Positions 24,502-34,272 of a DNA stretch of 64,000 nucleotides are shown here, piece after piece. The stretch spans positions 311,768 to 375,767 of the forward strand of contig NZ_LMDJ01000031.1 of the NCBI RefSeq assembly GCF_001425045.1. The letters are read 5' to 3'. How positions within the stretch are numbered: position 1 is the first letter of the stretch; every line of letters begins with the position of its first letter. Source of the stretch: Massilia sp. Root351. Lineage in GTDB: Bacteria; Pseudomonadota; Gammaproteobacteria; Burkholderiales; Burkholderiaceae_D. The notes below the pieces were generated by a model. That model was not told where the DNA came from. It did no database searches and worked only from the letters and a program-made list of their open reading frames with translations. Position numbers and translations under genes: made by a program.

Positions 24502-26727
24502 ATGGCAAATATCAAGAACGCGGCGGCCAAGGCGGATCTGCGCGGGGCGGTCCAGGTGACGGTGCACGACAGCCTCACCGGCGCACCGCTGGTCAACGCC
24601 GCCATCAAGCTGTACAAGGCGCAAACGCAGCAGGGCGCGCCGATGCAGGAATGCGACGTGGAGGAAGTCAAGAAGTGGCTGCCGGACGAGGCGCTGCTGG
24701 TGGCCGTGGGCTTCACCGCCGCCGACGGCGCGGTGCTGTTCCCGGCGCTGGACGCCGGCGCTTACATCGCCGCCTTCGACAACATCGTGCCGATGCGCAT
24801 GGACGCGCTGTTCTACCAGTGCGCGGCGGTGCGCAACGGCTGCACCGAGAACGTCTGCTTCGATTTCGCTTTCAATCCCGAGGTAGTGCTGGCGTTCGAG
24901 TCGAACTGCCGCGAAGTGGAGCACAATTGCGCCTTCGTGGGCGACAAGGCGATCGCCGAGGTGCACGTGGACGGCGACGGGCCGCTGGGCGAGGACATGC
25001 TGCGTATCGTGGCGCGCTCGCCGTGGCAGCCGCGCGGCGACGGCCACCATTTCAGCGCCATCATGCGGCGCGCCGGGCCGCAGCGTTTCGAGGCCCAGGT
25101 GCTGCTGGCGCGGCGCCCCCAGGCCGGCGGCGCGGTGGCGGCGGGCGCGGGCGCAAGGCCCATGGCGCGCAGCGGCGGCCCGGGCGCCTCGCTGACGGCG
25201 GACCAGCTGGCCGGCGTGATTGCGCCCGGTTCGATGGCCTCGCTGGGCGTGGCGACCGACTTCGACGCGGACCAGCGCGTGCCCCAGCCTATCAGTGGCA
25301 ACGTCGGCGTGTCGCTCACGCGCACCGAGACCGAGCCGACCGAGGACCTGCCGCTGTGGACCCTGATCCGCAACAGCACCGAGGCGCTGTCCTTCACCAA
25401 CTACCTGGCCTTCCTGGACCAGCTGTTCTGCGACGCCAATGTGGCCGTGTCGGACTTCGAGCGCCTGCGCTTCGTCGGCAAAAACGCGGCCTTCAACGCC
25501 ATCAAGTCGCGCCGTGCGCTGCCGTTCAACGACTCGGACTCCTACCGTGTGCTGAAGGCGGCCACGGAGGCGTTCGTGATGGTCAACTGCGGCGTGCTGA
25601 GCCTGCCGCTGGCCTTCAATCCGGCGGAGGACGCGGCCTACCTGGACCGGCGCGACATCCCCAACGGCGGCAGCCTGGCCGACGTGCTGGCCAACGAATA
25701 CCTGGAGACGGTGGACGGCAACACGCTGGCCTTGCCCTACCTGGCGGTGATCCGGCGCAAGCTGCCCGACATCCCCATCAACATCCCGGGCAGCGGCAGC
25801 GAGGCCGACCTGTGCTTTGGCATCATCCAGGAGCGGCTGTCGAACCCTTGCCTGATCGAGTTGATCTGGTCCTACTGGCTGGAGGAAGGCATGCTGGTGC
25901 AAACCATGAACGCCATCACGCAGCGCTTCCAGAACCTGCGCGCGCCCAGCCACGGCCTGGACCCGCTGGCCAACACCGAGATCGACATGCTGCGCCCGCT
26001 GAACAACCTGCTGTGGGGCTACACCCAGGACGAGCAGCACCGGCTCACGGTGGTGCGCCGCAACTACGAGTACGACCACCACTACGGCGTGCGGCTGGAC
26101 GGCAAGGCGGTGCAGCATTTCCGTCCGGCCGACAGCCGCTCCAAGTTCCTGGAAGCCTTCCACCACCTGCTGCGCTTGCTCACCTCCTTCTACAAGCAGG
26201 ACGACGACACCACCGTCAAGGCGGACGCCTTCCCGGTGCTGAACGCGCTCAAGGAAGTGCACCTGATCCTGTCGCAAGGCGCCCACAACCAGTTCGGCGA
26301 CCTGCCATCCACTGCGCGCATTGAAATGCTGATGCAGCAGTGGCTGCTGGGCCGGCCGGAGTTCCGCGAGTTCCTGCCCACGCGGGTGATGGTGGCCTAT
26401 CCGGAGCCGTGGATGGACCGGGTGGACGCGATGAAGAAGCTGCAGGGATGGACCGACACCAGCGTGATGCATTTCCGCTCGCTGGCCATGTTCGGCGAGC
26501 AGCTGTTGCTGTCCATCCGTTACGGCAACTGGAGCGACATTTACGAATCGACCCAGGCTTTCAACTGGGCGCGCTTCTGGCGGCCGCAGGCGCAGGGTTA
26601 CATCCACGCCTACCGCGCCGCCACCGGCGTCGACCTGTCGGCCGATGGCGCCGACGCGGTGTCGGACGCCACGCTGCCGTCGGTGCTGCTGCGCCAGCGG
26701 CTGGCCGCACAGCAGGCCCGCGCCTGA
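24502..26727 (+). CDS. Unknown-operon protein D, large protein with N-terminal beta-sandwich-like domain
   Basis: A 741-residue protein, the largest of the operon, with AAGGAG before its ATG. Residues 15-100 (VQVTVHDSLTGAPLVNAAIKLY ... FTAADGAVLFPALDAGAYIAAF, read across the gap) have the pattern of carboxypeptidase-regulatory/transthyretin-like domains. A Gly/Ala-rich linker lies near 205-235. The remainder (240-741) is a largely helical, Trp/Tyr/Leu-rich domain without motifs I recognise; AFHHLLRLLTSFYKQDDD near 550 is distinctive. There is no signal peptide, membrane segment or nucleotide-binding motif. It may be a peroxidase-like, lipoxygenase-like or scaffold domain; I cannot choose. Confidence 0.75.
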   Translation: MANIKNAAAKADLRGAVQVTVHDSLTGAPLVNAAIKLYKAQTQQGAPMQECDVEEVKKWLPDEALLVAVGFTAADGAVLFPALDAGAYIAAFDNIVPMRMDALFYQCAAVRNGCTENVCFDFAFNPEVVLAFESNCREVEHNCAFVGDKAIAEVHVDGDGPLGEDMLRIVARSPWQPRGDGHHFSAIMRRAGPQRFEAQVLLARRPQAGGAVAAGAGARPMARSGGPGASLTADQLAGVIAPGSMASLGVATDFDADQRVPQPISGNVGVSLTRTETEPTEDLPLWTLIRNSTEALSFTNYLAFLDQLFCDANVAVSDFERLRFVGKNAAFNAIKSRRALPFNDSDSYRVLKAATEAFVMVNCGVLSLPLAFNPAEDAAYLDRRDIPNGGSLADVLANEYLETVDGNTLALPYLAVIRRKLPDIPINIPGSGSEADLCFGIIQERLSNPCLIELIWSYWLEEGMLVQTMNAITQRFQNLRAPSHGLDPLANTEIDMLRPLNNLLWGYTQDEQHRLTVVRRNYEYDHHYGVRLDGKAVQHFRPADSRSKFLEAFHHLLRLLTSFYKQDDDTTVKADAFPVLNALKEVHLILSQGAHNQFGDLPSTARIEMLMQQWLLGRPEFREFLPTRVMVAYPEPWMDRVDAMKKLQGWTDTSVMHFRSLAMFGEQLLLSIRYGNWSDIYESTQAFNWARFWRPQAQGYIHAYRAATGVDLSADGADAVSDATLPSVLLRQRLAAQQARA

Positions 26728-26736
26728 GCCGGCGCG

Positions 26737-27852
26737 ATGGGCGTGCTGGATTTTACGAGCGCGCTGTATCTGGACATGCGCCATCCGTCGGCAGCGCTGG
26801 CACCGTGGGCGGCGTTCACCCTGGGCAAGCCGGCGGCTTTGGCCGAGCCGCCCGGCGCGGCCAGCCTGGCGCGCGGGCTGGCGGAACTGCTGGGCTGCGA
26901 AGCGGCGCTGTTGCTGCCGTCCACGCTGCATCTGTACTGGGACTTGTTCGGCATGCTGGCCCAGGAATCGGTGGCGCTGCTGATCGATGGCGGCGCCTAT
27001 CCGGTTGCGCGCTGGGGCGCGCAGCAGGCGGTGGCGCGCGGCGCGCCGATGCAGGTGTTCCGCCATGGCGACGCCGCTGGCCTGGCGCGGCTGGCGCGGC
27101 GCTGGCGCGCGGAAGGACGGCGGCCGGTGGTGCTGGCGGACGGCTACAGCCCCGGCCGCGAACATCCGCCGCCCTTGTCGGCCTACGCCGACATCGCCGC
27201 GCGGGGCGGGGGCTGGCTGGTGCTGGACGACACCCAGCCCCTGGGCCTGCTGGGCCGCCACGGCGGCGGCTCGGTGCCGCTGCATGGCCTGGGCAGGGCG
27301 CTTGGCGTTGCGGCCGGTGCGGCCGTTGGTGCGATGTCGGGCTCGGCGGGAACGCAGCTGTCCCTCCCGGCCGGCCGCGCGGTGCTGGTGGGCGCATCGC
27401 TGGCCAAGGCCTTCGGCGCGCCGCTGGCGGTGCTGGCCGGGAGCGCGGCGATGCTGGCGCGCTTCGAGGCACGCAGCCTGACGCGCGTGCACGCCAGCCC
27501 ACCCAGCGCGGCAGCCATGGCGGCCGCACGGCATGCCTTGTGCGTCAACGCCGCTTGCGGCGACGCGCTGCGCCTGGCCTTGCGGCAGCGCGTGGGGCAA
27601 TTCCGGGCCGGGATGGCGGCGGCCGGCATTGCGAGCCGTGGCGGCATGTTCCCGGTGCAGGTGGTGCCGCTGGCGGATGGTGTCGACGCGCCTGCATTGC
27701 AGGCGGCGCTGAGGGCCGAAGGCGTGCTGGCGCTGCCGCAAGTGCATCGCGGCGCGGCGGGCCTGACTTTCCTGTTGCGCGCGGGGCACAGCGCGCAAGA
27801 CGTGGCGCGTGCCGTGGACGCGCTTGAACATCACATGAAGGAGCTGGCATGA
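26737..27852 (+). CDS. Unknown-operon protein E, PLP-dependent fold-type I transferase
   Basis: A 371-residue enzyme of the aminotransferase class I/II or alpha-oxoamine synthase type (KBL/BioF-like). The PLP lysine is K224 in GASLAKAFGAPLA, and D164 or D165 in LVLDDTQPLGLLG is the pyridine-nitrogen aspartate. LLLPSTLHLYWDL near 60 is the cofactor-phosphate region. It is shorter than BioF and lacks a recognisable acyl-CoA signature. It starts 10 bases after protein D and overlaps the next gene by ATGA. Its substrate is unknown; it is the clearest biosynthetic enzyme of the operon. Confidence 0.8.
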   Translation: MGVLDFTSALYLDMRHPSAALAPWAAFTLGKPAALAEPPGAASLARGLAELLGCEAALLLPSTLHLYWDLFGMLAQESVALLIDGGAYPVARWGAQQAVARGAPMQVFRHGDAAGLARLARRWRAEGRRPVVLADGYSPGREHPPPLSAYADIAARGGGWLVLDDTQPLGLLGRHGGGSVPLHGLGRALGVAAGAAVGAMSGSAGTQLSLPAGRAVLVGASLAKAFGAPLAVLAGSAAMLARFEARSLTRVHASPPSAAAMAAARHALCVNAACGDALRLALRQRVGQFRAGMAAAGIASRGGMFPVQVVPLADGVDAPALQAALRAEGVLALPQVHRGAAGLTFLLRAGHSAQDVARAVDALEHHMKELA

Positions 27853-28799
27853 ATCAGCAATTCGAAGCCCTGCCTTTCGAGCTCGAAGGCGAGATGGGAT
27901 ATGGACAGGCATACGAGCTCGGGTTCGAGTTCGAACCGGAGCACGAACAAGGGCTGGAGCAGGAGCGCGGCGGCCGCCCGATGGGCGCGATGCGCGGCGC
28001 CGCACGGGGCAGTGGCCGGATCGGCCCGGCGCGAGCGCTGTCCATGGGCCGCAACCCCGCGCGCGGCCCGCAAGCCGGCGGGCGGCCGGGCACAGCAGGC
28101 GGCTTTGGCCGTCCGGGCAGTCCGGGGCGCCCAGGGCGTCCTGGTGTCCCCGGCCGTCCGGGCTTTCCCCGCCCGCGTCCCCGTCCCGGGCCGGCCTGGC
28201 CCTACTACCATGGCCCGCGCTATGGCGGACTGTGGCCCTACACCCAGGTGACGGTGCTGCCGCCCGAACCCGACGGCTGGTCCGGCGCAGCCTTTCCGCA
28301 GGACGGCACGCCGGCCTTCGATGACGGCAACGGCAATGGCAATTTCAGCGCTAGCGGCGACGGTGTCGGTGGCGCTTATGCGCCGCCCGAATCGGGCGAA
28401 GTCCCGCCCACCATTGCCGCCACCATAGCCCGCCTGCCCGCCGCGCAGCGGCCCGCATATGTGGCGCTGGGCCCGATCACCGCCGCGCTGCGCGATCCCC
28501 GCGCCACTGGCGCCGGCTTCTACCTGATCGAATTTAACGTAAACGGCGTACAACGCGCCTACAGCGGGCAAACCGGCAATCTGCGCCGCCGGCTCCAGCA
28601 GCATGCGCTGTGCGGGCAGATGATGGGCTTGCCGCTGGCGTCGCACTCGGTCTACGTGGCCCAATCCAGCCTGCCCGAGCCGCAGCGCCGCGCCGTCGAA
28701 TATCGCATCCACGACGACATGTTCCGCACCAGCGCCGGCGTGCTGACCAACCAGCGCCGCGAACTGGAAGCCGAGTTGTTCGGCAATGAATGGCGCTGA
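27849..28799 (+). CDS. Unknown-operon protein F, acidic tag, collagen-like repeats and GIY-YIG nuclease domain
   Basis: A 316-residue mosaic protein. Residues 1-40 are an acidic aromatic tag (FELEGEMGYGQAYELGFEFE), sharing EMGY with protein B. Residues 60-115 are Gly/Arg/Pro-rich with collagen-like G-R-P-G, G-S-P-G-R-P-G repeats. Residues 215-316 look like a GIY-YIG endonuclease: G-F-Y at 223-225, Y-S-G at 238-240, NLRRRLQQH (244-252), E284 in RAVEYRI and N301 in LTNQRRELE; these are the conserved positions of the family, including the metal-binding Glu. A tagged nuclease in this setting suggests a delivered effector, but no immunity gene is obvious. Confidence 0.75.
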   Translation: MNQQFEALPFELEGEMGYGQAYELGFEFEPEHEQGLEQERGGRPMGAMRGAARGSGRIGPARALSMGRNPARGPQAGGRPGTAGGFGRPGSPGRPGRPGVPGRPGFPRPRPRPGPAWPYYHGPRYGGLWPYTQVTVLPPEPDGWSGAAFPQDGTPAFDDGNGNGNFSASGDGVGGAYAPPESGEVPPTIAATIARLPAAQRPAYVALGPITAALRDPRATGAGFYLIEFNVNGVQRAYSGQTGNLRRRLQQHALCGQMMGLPLASHSVYVAQSSLPEPQRRAVEYRIHDDMFRTSAGVLTNQRRELEAELFGNEWR

Positions 28800-28825
28800 C
28801 CGCAGAATCGACAAAGGAGAGCATC

Positions 28826-29494
28826 ATGTACTGCAAACAATGCAACTGCACGTCCTGCCGCAGCACCACTGCCGGCGGCTTCGAAGTCATGGAATTTGGC
28901 GTGGCGCAGGAAGGCCCGTTCAACGAGGCGCAGGAAATGGAACTGGCGCTGGAGCTCATGTCGGTGACCAGCGAAGCCGAACTGGATCAGTTCCTGGGGG
29001 GGCTGTTCAAAGGCGCGCTGAAGGGCCTGAAGAAAGTCGGCTCGGCCATCGGCAAGGTGGCCAAGCCGCTGGGCGGCGCCTTGAAGGGCATCGCCAAGAA
29101 GGCGCTGCCTTTCGTTGGTGGCGCGCTGGGGTCGTTCATTCCGATACCCGGCGTGGGCACCGCAATCGGCTCCGCGCTGGGCGGGGCGGTGGCCAAGGCG
29201 CTGGAACTGGAATTCAGCGGCATGGAATACGAACAGCAGGAATTCGAAATGGCGCGCCGCTTCGTGCGCATAGCCGGGACGGCGGCGCAGCTGGCCGCAT
29301 CCAGCGATGGCAGTCCGCAAGCGGTGCGCAAGGCGCTGGGCGAAGCGCTGGTGCAGCATGTGCCGCACTACGAACTGGCAGGCGAGGAGGAGGGTGAAGC
29401 CTACGGCGGGCGCTGGCGCAAGCGCCGCGCGCAGCGCGGGTATGGCTACGGCGGCGGCTACGGCACCCCCTACAATGGCGGCGACGGATGGTGA
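28826..29494 (+). CDS. Unknown-operon protein G, Cys-rich start, GG site and cationic glycine-rich segment
   Basis: A 222-residue protein starting at ATG 28826 (AAAGGAGA 5 bases upstream). It begins with a CxxCxCxxC cluster (C3, C6, C8, C11). The acidic block QEMELALELMSVTSEAEL (36-53) leads to DQFLGG (54-59), which resembles a double-glycine leader end. Residues 60-95 hold nine lysines spaced through Gly, Ala, Leu and Val, like cationic amphipathic peptides, followed by a glycine-zipper (98-125). QQEFEMARRFVRIA and GRWRKRR correspond to blocks in the genes at 21749 and 22377. The C-terminus is Gly/Tyr-rich. Function unknown; a bacteriocin-like or membrane-inserting precursor is one possibility. 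Confidence 0.8.
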   Translation: MYCKQCNCTSCRSTTAGGFEVMEFGVAQEGPFNEAQEMELALELMSVTSEAELDQFLGGLFKGALKGLKKVGSAIGKVAKPLGGALKGIAKKALPFVGGALGSFIPIPGVGTAIGSALGGAVAKALELEFSGMEYEQQEFEMARRFVRIAGTAAQLAASSDGSPQAVRKALGEALVQHVPHYELAGEEEGEAYGGRWRKRRAQRGYGYGGGYGTPYNGGDGW

Positions 29495-29501
29495 GGCTGC
29501 C

Positions 29502-30226
29502 GTGATCATCGACTGTCACTGCCATGCCGGCCCGGGAGACGGCTTGAGCGGGCCGTGGGACAGCAATGCCGGGCTGGGGCGCTACCTGCGCCGCGCCCGC
29601 GCTGCCGGTATAGAGCGCAGCGCGCTGCTGGCGACCTTCCATAGCGACTACGCGCGAGCCAACGCCGAGGTGGCACGGCTGGCCGCGGCGCGTCCGAAGC
29701 AGTTCTATGCCTACGCATTCGTGCACGCGGTGCGCGACCGGGGCCGGATCGCCGCCATGGTGCGCACGGCGGTGCAGGACTACGGCTTCATCGGCATCAA
29801 GGTGCACCGGCACGACGCGCGCATCAGCGGCGAAGTGTGCCAAGCGGCGCGCGTGTTCGGTGTGCCGGTGCTGTACGATCCGATGGGGGAGGTGGCGGTG
29901 GCGGAACTGCTGGCGGCGCAGTATCCGGACGTTAATTTCATCATCCCGCATCTGGGCAGTTTCGGTGACGACTGGGCCGCGCAACTGGCGCTGATCGACC
30001 ACTTGGTGCGGCACAAGAACATCTACGCGGACAGCTCCGGCGTGCGGCGCTTCGACCTGCTGGAGCAGGCGGTGCGCCGCGCCGGAGCGCACAAGATGCT
30101 GTTCGGTTCGGACGGGCCATGGCTGCATCCGGGCCTGGAGCTGGAGAAGATCCGGCTGCTGCACCTGCCCGAGAGCGACGAACGGCTGATCCTGGGCGAG
30201 AATTTCATGCGTCTGACCGGGCAGGC

Positions 30227-30230
<4 letters not shown>
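29502..30230 (+). CDS. Unknown-operon protein H, amidohydrolase (COG2159-type)
   Basis: A 242-residue TIM-barrel metal hydrolase. The metal ligands appear as H-x-H in IIDCHCHAGPGD, a histidine in GIKVHRHD, IIPHLGSFG and the aspartate in LFGSDGPWLHPGLE. I use the GTG at 29502 with GAGG upstream; ATG 29475 (MAATDGEAAV) is an in-frame alternative that overlaps the previous gene. Relatives include decarboxylases and hydrolases of the ACMSD/TIM-barrel group. Its stop codon overlaps the stop of the convergent regulator gene. Confidence 0.82.
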
Positions 30231-31690
<1,460 letters not shown>

Positions 31691-31793
31691 AGCAGTTTCG
31701 GCGAGGCGAAGGCAGCACTATATGCCCATCCGCCCACCGTCGCTTTGACCGGCGCCAAACGTGCACGCCGCGCGCCGGGCCTGCCGCAAAGCA

Positions 31794-31837
31794 AAATGGG
31801 GTCAGGGTTAATTAAATAATCAACCCTGACCCCATTT
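31794..31837. repeat. Perfect 16-bp inverted repeat, GGGGTCAGGG type
   Basis: AAATGGGGTCAGGGTT (31794-31809) and AACCCTGACCCCATTT (31822-31837) are perfect complements around an AT-rich 12-base loop. It lies between the divergently ending regulator promoter and the 3' end of the decarboxylase gene, so it can serve as the decarboxylase terminator. Elements with this GGGGTCAG core recur in many proteobacterial genomes, often as REP-like palindromes; copy number here cannot be seen from one window. Confidence 0.75.
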
Positions 31838-31858
31838 GTCTTTACGGAAACTTACTGT

Positions 31859-34114
31859 TTATTGCTTGACGCAGTCGACGAAGTAGTCGCGCTTGCCGTT
31901 CACTTCACGCTTGACCAGGCCGTGCACGTCGGTCTCGAAGCCGGGGAAGCGTTCGTTGAAGTCGCGCGCGAAGCGCAGGTAGTCGACGATGGTCTTGTTG
32001 AAGCGCTCGCCCGGGATCAGCAGCGGAATGCCTGGCGGGTACGGCGTCAGCAGGATGGACGTGATGCGGCCTTCCAGCTCGTCGATCGCCACGCGCTCGA
32101 TTTCGCGGTGCGCCATCTTGGCGAAGGCGTCCGACGGCTTCATGGCCGGGATCATGTCCGACAGATACATCTCGGTCGTCAGGCGCGCCACGTCGTACGC
32201 CTTGTAGAAGTCGTGGATCTGCTGGCACAGGTCGCGCAGACCCATCTGCTCGTAGCGCGGGTTCGCTTGCGAGAACTCCGGCAGGATGCGCCACAGCGGC
32301 ATGTTCTTGTCGTAGTCGTCCTTGAACTGCTGCAGCGCGGTCAGCAGCGTGTTCCAGCGGCCTTTCGTGATGCCGATGGTGAACATGATGAAGAAGGAGT
32401 ACAGGCCGCACTTCTCGACGATCACGCCGTGCTCAGCCAGGTACTTGGTCACGATCGAGGCCGGAATGCCGGTGTCGCCGAATTGGCCGTCCAGCGACAG
32501 GCCGGGGTTGACGATGGTCGCCTTGATCGGGTCAAGCATGTTGAAGCCCGGCGCCAGCTTGCCGAAGCCGTGCCATTCCTGGCTGTCGGCGCTGAAGATC
32601 CAGTCTTCCTGCGAGCCGATGCCTTCTTCGGCGAACTCGTTCGGGCCCCAGACCTTGAACCACCAGTCTTTGCCCCATTCTTCGTCGATCTTGCGCATCG
32701 CGCGGCGGAAGTCCAGCGCTTCCAGGATCGATTCCTCCACCAGCGCGGTGCCGCCGGGCGCTTCCATCATGGCCGCGGCCACGTCGCACGAGGCGATGAT
32801 GGAGTACTGCGGCGAGGTGGACGTATGCATCAGGTAGGCCTCGTTGAAGGCGTCCTTGTCCAGCTTGACCGATTCCGATTCGCGCACCAGCACCTGCGAG
32901 GCCTGCGACAGGCCCGCCAGCAGCTTGTGCGTGGACTGGGTGGAGAAGATCATCGATTCCTTGGCGCGCGGACGGTCCTTGCCGATGGCGTGCATGTTCT
33001 TGTAGAAATCGTGGAAGGTGGCGTGCGGCAGCCACGCTTCGTCGAAGTGCAGGGTGTCGATTTTACCGTCCAGCATTTCGCGCAAGGTCTCGACGTTGTA
33101 CACCACGCCGTCGTAGGTCGACTGGGTGATGGTCAGGATGCGCGGCTTCTTGTTCTTGGCGTCGCGTGCGAACGGGTTGGCGTCGATCTTGCGCTGGATG
33201 CTCTCCATCGAGAACTCTTCCAGCGGGATCGGACCGATGATGCCGAGGTGGTTGCGGGTCGGCATCAGGAATACGGGAATCGCGCCGCACATGATGATCG
33301 AGTGCAGGATGGACTTGTGGCAGTTGCGGTCCACCACCACGATGTCGCCCGGCGCCACCGTCGAGTGCCACACCATCTTGTTCGAGGTGGAGGTGCCGTT
33401 GGTGACGAAGTAGCAGTGGTCGGCGTTGTAGATGCGGGCGGCGTTGCGCTCGGAGGCGGCCACCGGGCCGGTGTGGTCCAGCAGCTGGCCCAGTTCTTCC
33501 ACCGCGTTGCAGACGTCGGCGCGCAGCATGTTCTCGCCGAAGAACTGGTGGAACATCTGGCCGATGGGCGACTTCAGGAAGGCCACGCCGCCGGAGTGGC
33601 CGGGGCAGTGCCAGGAATAGGAGCCGTCGTTGGCGTAGTGCACCAGCGCGCGGAAGAAGGGCGGCGAAAGGCCGTCCAGGTAGGACTTGGCTTCGCGGAT
33701 GATGTGGCGCGCCACGAATTCCGGGGTATCCTCGAACATGTGGATGAAGCCGTGCAGCTCGCGCAGGATATCGTTGGGGATATGGCGCGAGGTGCGCGTT
33801 TCGCCGTACAGGTAGATCGGGATGTCCGAGTTCTTGTAGCGGATCTCTTCGACGAAGGCGCGCAGCGACTTCAGGGCGTGGTCGGTTTCTTCCACCGTAC
33901 CGCCGCCGAACTCCTCGTCGTCGATGGACAGCACGAAGGCCGAGGCGCGCGACTGCTGTTGCGCGAACTGGGACAGGTCGCCGTAGCTGGTTACGCCCAG
34001 CACTTCCATGCCTTCTTTTTCCATCGCGGCGGCCAGGGCGCGGATGCCCAGGCCGGACGTGTTCTCAGAGCGAAAATCCTCGTCAATGATGACGATGGGG
34101 AAACGAAATTTCAT
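31859..34114 (-). CDS. Orn/Lys/Arg decarboxylase, class-I (wing-domain) type
   Basis: A 751-residue PLP decarboxylase of the biodegradative AdiA/LdcC/SpeF fold. An N-terminal wing (flavodoxin-like, 1-130) precedes the core with SYSWHCPGHSGGVAFLKS, LHFDEAWLPHA and the Schiff-base K397 in STQSTHKLLAG; the C-terminal domain follows. The length and order match the arginine/lysine/ornithine decarboxylases. These make agmatine, cadaverine or putrescine and consume protons. Which amino acid is used cannot be settled from the sequence. Transcribed alone; the palindrome at 31794-31837 lies just past its stop. Confidence 0.92.
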   Translation of the reverse strand: MKFRFPIVIIDEDFRSENTSGLGIRALAAAMEKEGMEVLGVTSYGDLSQFAQQQSRASAFVLSIDDEEFGGGTVEETDHALKSLRAFVEEIRYKNSDIPIYLYGETRTSRHIPNDILRELHGFIHMFEDTPEFVARHIIREAKSYLDGLSPPFFRALVHYANDGSYSWHCPGHSGGVAFLKSPIGQMFHQFFGENMLRADVCNAVEELGQLLDHTGPVAASERNAARIYNADHCYFVTNGTSTSNKMVWHSTVAPGDIVVVDRNCHKSILHSIIMCGAIPVFLMPTRNHLGIIGPIPLEEFSMESIQRKIDANPFARDAKNKKPRILTITQSTYDGVVYNVETLREMLDGKIDTLHFDEAWLPHATFHDFYKNMHAIGKDRPRAKESMIFSTQSTHKLLAGLSQASQVLVRESESVKLDKDAFNEAYLMHTSTSPQYSIIASCDVAAAMMEAPGGTALVEESILEALDFRRAMRKIDEEWGKDWWFKVWGPNEFAEEGIGSQEDWIFSADSQEWHGFGKLAPGFNMLDPIKATIVNPGLSLDGQFGDTGIPASIVTKYLAEHGVIVEKCGLYSFFIMFTIGITKGRWNTLLTALQQFKDDYDKNMPLWRILPEFSQANPRYEQMGLRDLCQQIHDFYKAYDVARLTTEMYLSDMIPAMKPSDAFAKMAHREIERVAIDELEGRITSILLTPYPPGIPLLIPGERFNKTIVDYLRFARDFNERFPGFETDVHGLVKREVNGKRDYFVDCVKQ

Positions 34115-34272
34115 TACTTGTCTCCAAAAAGAAGAACCGCCCCGGGCTATCTATGGCCGGAGCGGGCTGGGCGAAAAAAAATAAGAACGGGATTCTCGCA
34201 GAAAATGCTGCCAACGGGGAAAAAAATTACGATGTTGGCAGCATCCTCTTTCATATCGATGCCTGGTGGTGC

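Noticed and set aside
24337..28005. Open frame of about 1,200 codons on the minus strand across proteins D, E and F
   Set aside because: It has the Arg/His/Gln-rich composition of a shadow frame and would span several genes with good starts and motifs on the plus strand.
27849..28200. Gly-Arg-Pro repeats of protein F as a CRISPR or DNA-level tandem repeat
   Set aside because: The repeats are irregular at DNA level, have no spacers, and are explained by the amino-acid composition of the protein.
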